A stretch of DNA of 64,000 nucleotides from Parafrankia elaeagni (GCF_000374165.1 NZ_KB893715.1:66679-130678), one strand, 5' to 3'; shown: positions 51,654 to 61,600, counted from the stretch's first letter. Made by a program: numbers and translations. Notes: a model not told the origin generated them from the sequence alone.

Positions 51654-52859
51654 ATGGAGATGGGCAGGATCGCGCAGACCGACGGGCTGACCGAGGTGCA
51701 GGCCGACATTCTCGCCGCGGTGCGCACGTTCGTGGACAAGGAGATCCTTCCCTACGCCACCGAACTGGAGCACTCCGACGAGTTCCCCGAGGCGATCGTG
51801 GCGGCGATGCGGGAGATGGGACTGTTCGGTATCACCATTCCCGAGCAGTACGGCGGGCTGGGCGAGTCACTGCTGACCTACGCTCTGGTCGTCGAGGAGA
51901 TCGCCCGGGGGTGGATGAGCGTCTCCGGGGTGATCAACACGCATTTCATCGTCGCTTATCTGGTTCTTCAGCACGGTTCGGACGAGCAGAAGCGGCGGCT
52001 GCTGCCCCGGATGGCGACCGGGGAGCTGCGGGGGGCGTTCTCGATGAGTGAGCCGGGCTGCGGTTCCGACGTCGCCGCGATCACTACCCGCGCCGACCGT
52101 GACGGCGGCGACTATGTGCTCAACGGGGCGAAGATGTGGCTGACCAACGGCGCCCGCGCCGGTGTGGTCGCCACCCTGGTGAAGACGGACGAGGGTGCCG
52201 ACTCCGTCTACCGGAACATGACCACGTTCCTGCTCGAGAAGGAACCCGGTTTCGGTACCCACGGTGGAATAACCATCCCCGGAAAACTTGAGAAGATGGG
52301 CTACAAGGGTGTCGAGACCACCGAGATGATTCTCGATGGCCACCGGGTCCCCGCGAGCAGCATCCTCGGTGGGCCCACCGAGGCCGGCCGTGGTTTCTAC
52401 CAGATGATGGACGGTGTCGAGGTCGGCCGGGTCAATGTCGCCGCCCGCGCCTGCGGAATCATGATCCGGGCGTTCGAGCTCGCGATCGCTTACGCGCAGC
52501 AACGGCGCACCTTCGGCCGTCAGATCGCCGACCATCAGGCGATCGCGTTCAAGCTCGCCGACATGGCCACGAAGGTCGAGGCCGGTCATCTGATGATGGT
52601 CAGCGCGGCTCGCAAGAAGGACGGCGGGCAGCGCAACGACGTCGAGGCCGGCATGGCCAAGTACCTCGCCAGCGAGTACTGCCACGAGGTCACCACCGAG
52701 GCGTTCCGCATCCACGGCGGGTACGGGTACTCCAAGGAATACGAGATCGAACGTCTCTACCGCGAGGCACCGTTCATGCTCATCGGCGAGGGCACGTCTG
52801 AGATCCAGAAGAGGATCATCAGTACGGCCCTGCTCAAGGAATACAGACTGCGTGGCTGA
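51654..52859 (+). CDS. mcd: Acyl-CoA dehydrogenase, probably (2S)-methylsuccinyl-CoA dehydrogenase
   Basis: The protein has 401 residues from ATG 51654 with AGGAG upstream. The acyl-CoA dehydrogenase fold is complete: FGITIPEQYGGLGESLL, AFSMSEPGCGSDVAAIT, YVLNGAKMWLTNGARAG, RTFGRQIADHQAIAFKLADMATKVEAG and FRIHGGYGYSKEYEIERLYREAPFM (short blocks of these are clear). The catalytic Glu is in LIGEGTSEIQKR. The order mcl-mcd-mch-ecm is the pathway order in reverse, so methylsuccinyl-CoA is the most likely substrate. This is an inference; the fold alone does not prove it. Confidence 0.82.
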   Translation: MEMGRIAQTDGLTEVQADILAAVRTFVDKEILPYATELEHSDEFPEAIVAAMREMGLFGITIPEQYGGLGESLLTYALVVEEIARGWMSVSGVINTHFIVAYLVLQHGSDEQKRRLLPRMATGELRGAFSMSEPGCGSDVAAITTRADRDGGDYVLNGAKMWLTNGARAGVVATLVKTDEGADSVYRNMTTFLLEKEPGFGTHGGITIPGKLEKMGYKGVETTEMILDGHRVPASSILGGPTEAGRGFYQMMDGVEVGRVNVAARACGIMIRAFELAIAYAQQRRTFGRQIADHQAIAFKLADMATKVEAGHLMMVSAARKKDGGQRNDVEAGMAKYLASEYCHEVTTEAFRIHGGYGYSKEYEIERLYREAPFMLIGEGTSEIQKRIISTALLKEYRLRG

Positions 52860-52897
52860 GAATATACGGAATACTTCTATCTCGATGAGGGGCGGGC

Positions 52898-53407
52898 ATG
52901 CAGTTCGGCCGTTACTACGAGGAGTTCGAGGTCGGCGCCGTCTACAAGCACTGGCCGGGTAAGACCGTCACCGAGTACGACGATCATCTGTTCTGCCTGC
53001 TCACGATGAACCATCATCCGCTGCACATCGATGCGAACTACGCCGAGCGGACCACGCAGTTCAAGCGGAACGTCGTCGTCGGGAACTACGTGTACTCGAT
53101 CCTGCTGGGAATGTCGGTCCCCGACGTCTCCGGTAAAGCGGTCGCGAACCTCGAAGTGGAGTCCCTGCGGCACGTCGCGCCGGTCTTCCACGGCGACACC
53201 GTCTACGGCGAGTCCACCGTTCTGGCGAAGGTGGAGTCGAAGAGCCGGGAGGACCGCGGCATCGTGACGGTCGAGACCCGCGGGCACAACCAGGACGGCA
53301 CGCTGGTCTGTATCTACCGTCGCAAGGTCATGGTGCCGAAGCAGGCGTACGGTGCGGCGCACGGCGGTGAGCAGCCCGGCCGCCCGCAACCGACGGGAGG
53401 CGCCTGA
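52898..53407 (+). CDS. mch: MaoC-like dehydratase, probably mesaconyl-CoA hydratase
   Basis: The protein has 169 residues from ATG 52898, in a single-hotdog size typical of actinobacterial MaoC-like hydratases. FEVGAVYKHWPGKTVTEYDDHLF and LTMNHHPLHIDANYAERT contain the (R)-hydratase active-site pattern, with Asp/His in the TxxDxxxF...NxHPLHxD arrangement. EVESLRHVAPVFHGDTVYGES follows. Its place between the putative mcd and ecm points to hydration of mesaconyl-CoA to beta-methylmalyl-CoA. It ends one base before the ecm start codon region (TGACATG), so coupling is tight. Confidence 0.82.
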   Translation: MQFGRYYEEFEVGAVYKHWPGKTVTEYDDHLFCLLTMNHHPLHIDANYAERTTQFKRNVVVGNYVYSILLGMSVPDVSGKAVANLEVESLRHVAPVFHGDTVYGESTVLAKVESKSREDRGIVTVETRGHNQDGTLVCIYRRKVMVPKQAYGAAHGGEQPGRPQPTGGA

Positions 53408-53408
53408 C

Positions 53409-55445
53409 ATGACCAGCATGTCCAGCGGCGAACGCCCGGTACTCGAACAGTCCGGATCTGAATGTCCCGATCGGGACCGGCCGTGGATCATCCGCACCTA
53501 CGCCGGGCATTCCAGCCCGGTGGAGAGCAACCTCTTGTATCGGCGGAATCTGAAGAAGGGGCAGACCGGACTGTCGGTGGCGTTCGACCTGCCGACGCAG
53601 ACCGGCCACGACCCGGATCACGCCCTGGCCCGGGGCGAGGTCGGCAAGGTGGGGGTGCCGATCGCGCATCTGGGGGACATGCGGGCGTTGTTCGACGGTA
53701 TCCCGTTGGCGAAGATGAACACGTCGATGACCATCAACGCGACGGCGATGTGGTTGTTCGCTCTCTATCAGGTTGTTGCGGAGGAGCAGGGCGTCGATCG
53801 GGGCGAGCTGACCGGTACGACGCAGAACGACATCATCAAGGAGTACCTGTCGCGGGGGACGTACGTGTTCCCACCGGGGCCGTCGCTGCGCCTCACGACG
53901 GATCTGATCGCGTACACGGTGGCCCGGGTGCCGCGGTGGAACCCGATCAACATCTGCAGCTATCACCTGCAGGAGGCCGGGGCGACGCCCGTCCAGGAAG
54001 TGGCCTACGCGATGTGCACGGCGATCGCGGTGCTGGACGCGGTGGTCGCGGCCGGCCAGGTGCCGGCGGAGCGGATGGGTGAGGTGTGCGCCCGGATGTC
54101 GTTCTTCGTGAACGCAGGCGTGCGTTTCGTCGAGGAGATGTGCAAGATGCGGGTGTTCGTCGAGCTGTGGGACGGGTTGCTGCGTACCCGGTACGGGGTC
54201 ACTGATCCGGGCCAGCGGCGGTTCCGGTACGGGGTGCAGGTCAACTCGTTGGGGCTGACCGAGGCGCAGCCGGAGAACAACGTCGTCCGGATCGTGCTGG
54301 AGGCGCTGGGCGTCACGCTGTCGAAGGACGCCCGCTGCCGGGCTCTGCAGCTGCCGGCGTGGAACGAGGCGCTGGGCCTGCCGCGGCCGTGGGATCAGCA
54401 GTGGTCGTTGCGGACCCAGCAGATTCTGGCTCTGGAGACCGATCTGCTGGAGTACGAGGACCTGTTCACCGGGTCCGTGGTCGTCGAGCGGCGGGTGGCC
54501 GAACTGGCGGCGGCGGTGACCGAGGAGATCGAGCGGGTCCAGGCGATGGGTGGGGCGGTCGCCGCGGTCGAGAGCGGTTACATGAAGACCCAGCTGGTGG
54601 CCTCGCAGGCCGCGCGGCGGGCCCGGATCGAATCGGGCGAGGACGTCGTGGTCGGGGTGAACCGTTTCACCGAGACGGAGCCGAATCCGCTGCTGGCCGA
54701 TCTCGATACGGCTGTGCAGACAGTCGACCCGGCCGTCGAGGAGGCGACCCGGGCCCACGTCGCGGCGTGGCGGGCCGCCCGTGACACGGCTGGCGCGGCC
54801 GAGGCCCTCCTGGCCCTGAGGGAGGCGGCGAGGACGAATGTCAATCTGGTGCCGGCGACCTTGGCATGTGCCCGTGCGGGAGTGACGACGGGGGAGTGGT
54901 CGGGGGTACTGCGGGAGGAGTTCGGCGAGTACCGGGCGCCGACCGGGGTGTCCGGCGCGGGGACGGCCGCCGGAGGCACGGACACCGGTGTGATACGGGA
55001 GCTCGTGACTCAGACCGGGCATGAGCTGGGGCGACGGCTGCGGTTGTTGGTAGGCAAGCCGGGGCTGGACGGGCATTCCAACGGCGCCGAGCAGATCGCC
55101 GTGCGGGCCCGGGAGGTGGGCTTTGAAGTGATTTACCAGGGGATCAGGCTGACCCCGGCGCAGATCGTCGCCGCCGCCGTGGAAGAGGACGTGCACCTGG
55201 TGGGACTCTCCGTACTGTCCGGTTCACACATGAACCTGGTGCCCGAGGTGCTCGCCGGGCTGCGCGCGGCGGGTTTGGGGGAGGTGCCTGTCGTGGTCGG
55301 CGGGATCATCCCGGCCGCGGATGCGGTGCGATTGACCGAGATGGGCGTCGCGGCGGTTTTCACGCCCAAGGACTACGGTCTGACCGACATCATGCGCGGC
55401 ATGGTGAACGTCGTACGGACAGCGCACGGGCTCGACCGTGCGTGA
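53409..55445 (+). CDS. ecm: Ethylmalonyl-CoA mutase (adenosylcobalamin-dependent)
   Basis: The protein has 678 residues from ATG 53409. The N-terminal barrel (about 1-520) shows the methylmalonyl-CoA mutase family pattern: RPWIIRTYAGHSSP, GLSVAFDLPTQTGHDPDH, MNTSMTINATAMWLFALY, LTGTTQNDIIKEY and NICSYHLQEAGATPVQE. The C-terminal cobalamin domain (about 545-675) has GKPGLDGHSNGAEQIA, where the His ligates cobalt. The LDGHSNGAEQIA version, instead of QDGHDRGAKVIA, is diagnostic for ethylmalonyl-CoA mutase. It converts ethylmalonyl-CoA to methylsuccinyl-CoA. The upstream enzyme Ccr is present in this window only as a broken gene. Confidence 0.93.
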   Translation: MTSMSSGERPVLEQSGSECPDRDRPWIIRTYAGHSSPVESNLLYRRNLKKGQTGLSVAFDLPTQTGHDPDHALARGEVGKVGVPIAHLGDMRALFDGIPLAKMNTSMTINATAMWLFALYQVVAEEQGVDRGELTGTTQNDIIKEYLSRGTYVFPPGPSLRLTTDLIAYTVARVPRWNPINICSYHLQEAGATPVQEVAYAMCTAIAVLDAVVAAGQVPAERMGEVCARMSFFVNAGVRFVEEMCKMRVFVELWDGLLRTRYGVTDPGQRRFRYGVQVNSLGLTEAQPENNVVRIVLEALGVTLSKDARCRALQLPAWNEALGLPRPWDQQWSLRTQQILALETDLLEYEDLFTGSVVVERRVAELAAAVTEEIERVQAMGGAVAAVESGYMKTQLVASQAARRARIESGEDVVVGVNRFTETEPNPLLADLDTAVQTVDPAVEEATRAHVAAWRAARDTAGAAEALLALREAARTNVNLVPATLACARAGVTTGEWSGVLREEFGEYRAPTGVSGAGTAAGGTDTGVIRELVTQTGHELGRRLRLLVGKPGLDGHSNGAEQIAVRAREVGFEVIYQGIRLTPAQIVAAAVEEDVHLVGLSVLSGSHMNLVPEVLAGLRAAGLGEVPVVVGGIIPAADAVRLTEMGVAAVFTPKDYGLTDIMRGMVNVVRTAHGLDRA

Positions 55446-55599
55446 GACATCTCGCGGTGATCACGTCTCGAGGGCCGGAAGGGACGTTGGCCGACTACGG
55501 GGCGTTCCGGTTCGACTTCTGGAAGGCGGTGGCGAAGGCGGCGAAGCCCATGGCCAGTGCCTGGCCCCGTCTTCCGCACGTGGGGTTCGCAAAAGGCAG

Positions 55600-55634
55600 G
55601 GGGGTGAGCGACGGCAGCACCGTCGCTCACCCCC
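55600..55634. terminator. Bidirectional hairpin between convergent ecm and amidohydrolase genes
   Basis: GGGGGTGAGCGACGG (55600-55614) pairs perfectly with 55620-55634 around a CAGCA loop. An A-run precedes it, so it gives a U-tract for the minus-strand gene. Confidence 0.85.
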
Positions 55635-55648
55635 TGTACGAGGTGTGG

Positions 55649-57001
55649 TCAGGACCACGACCAGTTCTTGCGGAACGGGTACGGCATGTCGTCGTTCTTG
55701 TCCGCCGGGATCTCGTCGCCGGACAACGGAGTGCGGATCTGGTCGAGCGTCTGGGTGTTGATGCGGGCGGCCACAGTCTGCAACGCAGCCATGTCCAGCC
55801 CGTAAGCCCGTACAGCGTTCTCCCCGGCCATCATCAGCACGTCACGCTCCGGCAGCCCACCGAACGCGAACCGTTGGTGCAGGTGCGTCTGCGGCTCGGT
55901 GTCGCCGGGCTCTGGCCAGCGCCAGGTGCCCTCCAGATGCGGATAGTCCGAACCCCAGATGAGGTTCCCGGAGAAGCCGCCCTCGACGGCATGCCTGGTC
56001 TCGTGCGGGCACAGCCACCAGGCACCGAACACGGATCGCCGGCACGACTCGCTGGGCAGTTCGGGCACGCGCTGACGCAGCGAGTAGGCGGCCGGACCCT
56101 TGTAGACGGAGTCCATCTCCAGCATCTGCTGTTCCCACCAGTCGCCGGAGATCTCCGTGATGACGACCTTCAGCCGGGGGTGCCGGTAGAACACGCCGCC
56201 GTATGCCAGCCAGTGCAGGTGACGGCGTGCCATCCAACCCCCGCCCTCGATCATCTGCACCGCCGGCCCCTCGACGCCGGTGTAGCGCCAGGTACCGTCC
56301 TGGCCGCCGTGGCCGATCAGCGGCATGTCGAGGTCCTCGGCGGCGGCCCAGAACGGCTCCCAGATCGGCCGGTTGTACTCGGGGATGCCGCTGATCGGCG
56401 CGGGGAAGTTCACCGCCTTCAGGCCGTGCTCGCGCGCCCAGGTCATCTCCTTGACAGCGGCGTCGATGTCCCACAGCGGGACGTAGGCGAGGGCGACGTG
56501 TCGCTCTGGCTGGATCGTGATCTGATCGGCGAGCCAGGCGTTGTAGATGTGATAACCCACCGCCGACAACCTCGGGTCGTCGCCGACCTCCGCGGATTCG
56601 AACGGGCTGGTGCGGAACGGGATCGGCTCGCCGTTCTGACTGCCGTGCAGGATGACCGCTGCCGCCACGCCGTCCGCGTCGTAGTCCCGCAGACGCTGGT
56701 GCATGTCGTAGTGCCCGGTCGTCTGCGAGTTCTTGACCAGCTGGTTTATCATATCCGGCGCTCCGGGATGCAGAGCGCCGTTCCTCTCACGCGCGCCGCC
56801 GAACATCTTCTCGTTGCCGAGGCCGACCAGAGTGTCCTTCTCGGCGGCGAACCGGTCGAACTCGTCGAGGTACTCCTTCGGGCAGTACGGGCGAAGGTCC
56901 TCGACGAGACGGGGCCCGATGTGGGTGTCTCCCGACACCACGACCACCGGCGCGTCGCCGCGGGTCTCAGACGCTCCTAATTCGGCGAATGTCGCTGTCA
57001 T
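55649..57001 (-). CDS. Amidohydrolase family protein (ACMSD/2-like, metal-dependent)
   Basis: The protein has 450 residues from ATG 57001. The amidohydrolase-2 barrel is visible: the first metal motif in VVVSGDTHIGPRLV, the His in LIGHGGQDGTWRY, the conserved VVITEISGDWWEQQM and the metal Asp in IWGSDYPHLEGTWRWPE. These enzymes decarboxylate or hydrolyse aromatic and steroid-like carboxylates. A second, frameshifted member of the family starts at 63671. It lies opposite the ecm operon and is not part of it. Confidence 0.88.
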   Translation of the reverse strand: MTATFAELGASETRGDAPVVVVSGDTHIGPRLVEDLRPYCPKEYLDEFDRFAAEKDTLVGLGNEKMFGGARERNGALHPGAPDMINQLVKNSQTTGHYDMHQRLRDYDADGVAAAVILHGSQNGEPIPFRTSPFESAEVGDDPRLSAVGYHIYNAWLADQITIQPERHVALAYVPLWDIDAAVKEMTWAREHGLKAVNFPAPISGIPEYNRPIWEPFWAAAEDLDMPLIGHGGQDGTWRYTGVEGPAVQMIEGGGWMARRHLHWLAYGGVFYRHPRLKVVITEISGDWWEQQMLEMDSVYKGPAAYSLRQRVPELPSESCRRSVFGAWWLCPHETRHAVEGGFSGNLIWGSDYPHLEGTWRWPEPGDTEPQTHLHQRFAFGGLPERDVLMMAGENAVRAYGLDMAALQTVAARINTQTLDQIRTPLSGDEIPADKNDDMPYPFRKNWSWS

Positions 57002-57563
57002 GGCGTGCCCTTCTCTGTGTTCTGTGCGGACGGAGCCGCCGCCGTGTGCGGACGGGGCCTGCGGGCCAACGGGCGGGTGCGAGCCCGGCGCCACAGCGCA
57101 CCGGCGAGGCTCCGAGCCGGTCGACCGGTGTGTGGCTCGGCCACGGGCTCCCCATGGCCCGGGTGACAGAATGGCTAAACTATGTACCATTAGTCTCATC
57201 CTGGCAAGCCTGTCGAGGACGCTCTGTGGTCGTGCACGGCAGGGCAGGGCGCGGAGTGATCCGCTGCTCCTGTCCTGATTCTGTCCGTGGGAGGGGAGCC
57301 CGCCGACCGAAGCCACGTCCGGCCGCAGTGGCACCAAGATCCCCATGGCCAGCCGGTGCCTTGGGCTGGACCGCGGTTTCGCCTGCCGTCCCAGGAATGA
57401 CCGGTTGGGTCAGATGGACAATTTTCGTCTAACATGTTCTAAAGCTGCGGCCGGGGGTGGGCTGGCGGGAGTCGGAGCGTCAGCCGAAGCGGGTGTCGAG
57501 CGTATCCGGGTGGCCGGGATCGATCCCACCCCGGTGTCCCCGCTGCGTCGAACGGAGACAACC
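57002..57563. other. Divergent intergenic region, no gene seen
   Basis: About 560 bp between the amidohydrolase and the VOC-like gene. AT-rich patches at 57170-57200 (GGCTAAACTATGTACCATTA) and 57418-57440 (ACAATTTTCGTCTAACATG) may be the two promoters. No coding frame with family similarity was seen. Confidence 0.4.
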
Positions 57564-58553
57564 ATGTACGACTTTCTGATAGCCGCCGATCTGATGGTTC
57601 CGGACCCGGACGGGCATGCGGAACTGCTGGTCGAGAAACTTGGCGTGCACTCGCATCCCCGGTGGCGCCAGGCTCCGGAGTCGATGAAGTCCGGCCTGGA
57701 CAGCACCCACAACTACATAGCCCACTTCCTGCGGGTGAACAAGTCCCTGGCGCAGGCCCCGACCCGGCTCGAGCCCCAGCACCACTGGGACGTCCCGAAC
57801 GCCGTCGATCCCTCGTTCGGCGCGCACCTGCGCAGCCTCGAGGAGTTCCAGGGGGTTCACCGGCCGATCAAGACCCACTCCATCACCGTCGCCTACAACG
57901 ACATCGAGAACCTGCTCGAACGGCTGGTGAGCCGGCGGCTGCCCTTTCGGGTCGCTCCGCGGGACGAGGTGCTGTGGTTCGCCCGTGTATGGACGGGCAT
58001 AACTCCCGAGGACCCTGTCTACCGGGGTGCCGTGGACGGAGGCCTGAGTATCGAGTTTCACTCCGGGGTCCCGCTGCAGCTGCCGGCCGAGGCCTACACG
58101 GAGCCGTACCCGGAGCCGGTCGATCCGGCACCGGGAGAGATGATCCGGATAACCGCCCGGGCCAATCTGGTGCGTGACCTCGACTCCACGCTGGGCACCC
58201 TCGCGGCAAATCTGGACTGGGAGCCGATCGGGCCTGTGGAGGTGTTCCCGGAGGAGGGGATCCGGCGGGCCCGGCTCGGCTTCAGACTCGCCCACAGCGC
58301 AACCATTGATCTCATCGAGCCGACCCGATGGGCCTGTGAGACGGGTCAGTACCTGCACACCTACGGGCCGGGTCCGTATTACATCAGGATCGCGGTCAAC
58401 GGTCTGGATGCCAAGGCCGATGACCTCAGGAATCGTGGCACGCGGTTCTCCTGGCTTCCGGAGAGCCCGGCGGCCGGCGGTCGGCGCATCCAGATCGACC
58501 CCGCGGAGCTTGCTGGCACCCTGATCGAATTCGTCGAGTGGGTGCCACGGTGA
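57564..58553 (+). CDS. Two-repeat VOC/glyoxalase-like protein
   Basis: The protein has 329 residues from ATG 57564, with CGGAGA upstream. Beta-strand and helix spacing suggests two vicinal-oxygen-chelate units: residues about 1-140 (LIAADLMVPDPDGHAELLVEKLG, RPIKTHSITVAYNDIENLLERLV) and about 190-325 (ANLVRDLDSTLGTLAANLDWEP, YYIRIAVNGLDAKADDLRNRG). The second unit keeps a closing LIEFVEW like the Glu-containing last strand of VOC proteins. No pathway can be assigned; the neighbours suggest catabolism of a cyclic compound. Confidence 0.6.
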   Translation: MYDFLIAADLMVPDPDGHAELLVEKLGVHSHPRWRQAPESMKSGLDSTHNYIAHFLRVNKSLAQAPTRLEPQHHWDVPNAVDPSFGAHLRSLEEFQGVHRPIKTHSITVAYNDIENLLERLVSRRLPFRVAPRDEVLWFARVWTGITPEDPVYRGAVDGGLSIEFHSGVPLQLPAEAYTEPYPEPVDPAPGEMIRITARANLVRDLDSTLGTLAANLDWEPIGPVEVFPEEGIRRARLGFRLAHSATIDLIEPTRWACETGQYLHTYGPGPYYIRIAVNGLDAKADDLRNRGTRFSWLPESPAAGGRRIQIDPAELAGTLIEFVEWVPR

Positions 58554-58804
58554 GGATGCCGAGGACGGCTCACCTCACGACGTCGGCTTGCTGCTCTCGT
58601 CGTCGCCTCGACCGCGATCTGGCGTCATAACCTTCGTTCGTTCTCGCTCGGCGGATCGAAGCCACGACCGTGCCGGATGCCCGGCCGGTGTCATCGTTCA
58701 GGACCCTCGCGGAGAGTGCGGAGCTCTCGGCCGGGTGATGATCGGCTCCGGGTGGGCTGACCATCACCCACCGAGGTGGCGGCCCTGGTCGGGGTGGTGG
58801 TGGG

Positions 58805-60082
58805 TCAGTCCCAGACGACGTGGACGGCGGCAGGGCTGCGGAGCATCATGCCGCGGATCTCGGGCGCGGGCTGGTCGGGGTCGAGGCGCAGGTTGGGCAT
58901 CTCGTCCAGGAGGGCGTCGATGGTCTCGTGCATCTCCGCGCGGGCGGCGTTCATTCCGGGGCAGAGGTGCGGGCCGAGGCCGAATCCCAGCCCGGTCCTG
59001 AACTTACGGTGAAGGTTGAAGGCCTCGGGATCCTCGAAGACGTCCTCGTCGCGGTTGGCGGAGCCGGTGCACAGGGTGATGCCCGCATGGGCCGGGATGG
59101 TAACGCCACGCACCTCGACCTGACGGGTCGTGATGCGGCCGATCACCACGGCGACCGGTTCGATGCGCATCCCCTCGTCGATCGCGGGGAGGATGAGGGA
59201 GCGGTCCTGCCGTAGCTGGTCGAGCACCTCCGGTCGCTGCAGCAGCAGAGTCGTGACGTTCAGGAACGAGCGCGTGGTCGTCTCCGACGCCGGCGTGAGC
59301 AGCACGCGGATGAAGCCCGCGATCTGTTCGTCGGTCATCCGCTGCCCCTCGAAGTCCGAGCGGATCATCCGGCTCATGAGGTCATCGCCATCGCTGCCCA
59401 GCGCCCGGCGCTCCTTGACCACGCCGAGCAGCTGCTCATAGGTCACGTTGGAGGCCTCGAGCCCGCGACGCCGCGCGTTCATTGTCTCTTCGGGGTTGCT
59501 GCGGTTGATGCCCATCGAGGCGAGCTGTTGGACGAGGGCACGGTAAGCGAACGCGTCGTACGCCTCCTGGTCCTCGGGCAGGCCGATGACCTGGTAGATC
59601 ATCTTGACTGGGAAGGCCAGCGCGAGATCGACGAGGTTGGTCCGCTTGTCGGGGGTGGCGGCGATGCCGCGGACCATCTGCCGCGCCACGGGACGCATGA
59701 CCTCCTGCCGCCAGGACTCCACGAGGCGGCGGGTGAAGGCCGGCGCATACAGGCCGCGGTGCAGCCGGTGCTCCTCGCCGTCCATGCCCAGGACGACTCG
59801 GCCGAACAGTGGCTCCATTACTTCCATGATCACTCTGCTGGAGAACGTCGCGGCGTCGCGGAGCGCGGCGGTCACGTCTTCATAGCGGAAGAGCGTGTAC
59901 ATCGGGCGGCTGCCGTCGGCCGACGCGGCCATGGCCGGAAGGCCGAACTCGCCCATGATGTCGCCCTCCATGACCGGCGTCTCGCGACGCCGCTCGGCGA
60001 ACAGGGGGTACGGGTCGCCGATGAGGGTGGACCCCACCTCCCGGCTCAGCTCGTCGAAGACACTGCTGATCGTCGCGCTCAT
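58805..60082 (-). CDS. Cytochrome P450
   Basis: The protein has 425 residues from ATG 60082 with GGAG upstream. The heme-thiolate loop is FGLGPHLCPGMNAARAE. The K-helix ExxR is in DEGMRIEPV, and the I-helix oxygen-activation segment reads LTPASETTTRSF, with Ser-Glu instead of the more usual Gly-x-Asp. It is a soluble class I bacterial enzyme that needs ferredoxin and reductase partners, which are not encoded nearby. A second, divergent P450 lies at 60326. The substrate is unknown. Confidence 0.93.
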   Translation of the reverse strand: MSATISSVFDELSREVGSTLIGDPYPLFAERRRETPVMEGDIMGEFGLPAMAASADGSRPMYTLFRYEDVTAALRDAATFSSRVIMEVMEPLFGRVVLGMDGEEHRLHRGLYAPAFTRRLVESWRQEVMRPVARQMVRGIAATPDKRTNLVDLALAFPVKMIYQVIGLPEDQEAYDAFAYRALVQQLASMGINRSNPEETMNARRRGLEASNVTYEQLLGVVKERRALGSDGDDLMSRMIRSDFEGQRMTDEQIAGFIRVLLTPASETTTRSFLNVTTLLLQRPEVLDQLRQDRSLILPAIDEGMRIEPVAVVIGRITTRQVEVRGVTIPAHAGITLCTGSANRDEDVFEDPEAFNLHRKFRTGLGFGLGPHLCPGMNAARAEMHETIDALLDEMPNLRLDPDQPAPEIRGMMLRSPAAVHVVWD

Positions 60083-60325
60083 CGCTCTCCTTGGGCACCT
60101 GGGGGCACACTTGCGGATGTTGGCAATATAAACAGATAGTGCTCAAATCGTCTCATCGATCGTACGCCTTGACCGGCCTTCCGGCCACTGCCTAGACTGA
60201 GCAGATCGTTCGAAATATGTTCGATGTGTCCTGTAATTCGGTGTCCCGGAACCGAGTGGATCCCGGTGGCGGCGCTGGACGTCCCCGTCGAACAACCGCA
60301 TGAGGCGACGAGAGGACCGCGGACG

Positions 60326-61591
60326 ATGGCGAGGAGCGAGACCCATCCGGCGGCGGACGGGCTGCCGGCGACCTTAGTGGACTATGACGGTCCGCGTCCG
60401 CTGTCGCCGGAGGAGGTGGAGTACTTCGCGACCCACTTCGACCACCACCACCCCGCCTTCGGGCAGGACCCGCACCCCGTCTACAAGACAATGCACTCCC
60501 GATGCCCGATCACCTGGAGTGACAACTACGGCGGGTTCTGGATCGTTACCGGGTTCGACGAAGGGCGCTACGTCTGGCAGAACCCCGACTTGTTCGCGGC
60601 CCAGCCGTCCGTAAGCGTGCCACACGGGCTCGGCAACTCCCGGCCGCTGCTGCCGCTGGAGGTCGACCCGCCGCTGCACACCAAGCACAGGATGCTGCTA
60701 GCCCCGGTCTTCGCCCCCAATCGGATGAACGCGCTGGAACCGAAGATCCGTCAGATCTGCGACGAGCTCATCGACGCGTTCATCGACCGCAAGGAGTGCG
60801 AGCTTGTCTCCGAGCTGGCCCAGCCCCTTCCCACCAAGATCTTCGTCGACCTGCTCGGCCTTCCACGGGAGGAGGCGACGCGGTTCCAAAGCTGGAACTA
60901 CCAGATCTTGCACAGTCAGCACACCGACTCGACCGGCGGGGTCCGCGCGAAGGCCGGTGCCGAGGTCAGGGCCCGGCTCGCCGAGATCCGCGACGAGCGC
61001 AGGCGGAACCGCCGTGACGACATCATGAGCGTGCTCATCGACTCCGAGATCGACGGTGAGAAGCTCGATGATGAGGAGATCCTCGACCACGCCTTCCTGC
61101 TGTTCCTGGCCGGGCTTGACACCGTGCAGGGAGTGATCGGCTTTCAGTACCTCTTCTTGTCGCAGCACCCTGAGCACCGCGACCGCCTGGTGCGGGAGCC
61201 CGAGATTATCGGCCGGGCGGTCGAGGAACTGTTGCGCTGGGACGGTGCTGTCATCGCCGGGCGCAACCTCACCAGGGACGTCAGCTACGCCGGGGTCTCG
61301 ATGAAGAAGGGCCACCCGATCATCGTCGTGAACCGGGCGCTGGACCGCGACCCCCGGGTCTACACCGACCCGGAGACGGTCGACTTCGATCGCGACCCCA
61401 AGGGCACGATGGCCTTCGGAGCCGGCCCGCACCGCTGCGCCGGCTCGCATCTCGCCCGGCTCGAGCTCAGGATTGTGCACGAGCACATGCACCGGCGGAT
61501 CCCGACCTACCGCCTCAAGCCGGGCCACGTCGTGCGAACCCGCGGCGGAAACGTCGCCGGCGTCGACACGCTCCCCCTCGTCTGGGACTGA
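60326..61591 (+). CDS. Cytochrome P450
   Basis: The protein has 421 residues from ATG 60326. The heme loop is MAFGAGPHRCAGSHLARLE, the I-helix is LFLAGLDTVQGVIG with the canonical AGxDT, and ExxR is in VEELLRWDG. The alternative frame upstream to 60224 lacks similarity. With the divergent P450 at 58805 it shares a 243-bp promoter region that contains the direct repeat GTTCGA-N5-GTTCGA (60208-60224). The pair is likely induced together for hydroxylation of a hydrophobic substrate. Confidence 0.93.
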   Translation: MARSETHPAADGLPATLVDYDGPRPLSPEEVEYFATHFDHHHPAFGQDPHPVYKTMHSRCPITWSDNYGGFWIVTGFDEGRYVWQNPDLFAAQPSVSVPHGLGNSRPLLPLEVDPPLHTKHRMLLAPVFAPNRMNALEPKIRQICDELIDAFIDRKECELVSELAQPLPTKIFVDLLGLPREEATRFQSWNYQILHSQHTDSTGGVRAKAGAEVRARLAEIRDERRRNRRDDIMSVLIDSEIDGEKLDDEEILDHAFLLFLAGLDTVQGVIGFQYLFLSQHPEHRDRLVREPEIIGRAVEELLRWDGAVIAGRNLTRDVSYAGVSMKKGHPIIVVNRALDRDPRVYTDPETVDFDRDPKGTMAFGAGPHRCAGSHLARLELRIVHEHMHRRIPTYRLKPGHVVRTRGGNVAGVDTLPLVWD

Positions 61592-61600
61592 CACCGGGCA

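Noticed and set aside
57421-57440. TCTAAC-ATG-TTCTAAAG as a fifth GTTAGC-type operator
   Set aside because: It lacks the G/C core and the 4-bp spacing; only the CTAAC half matches.
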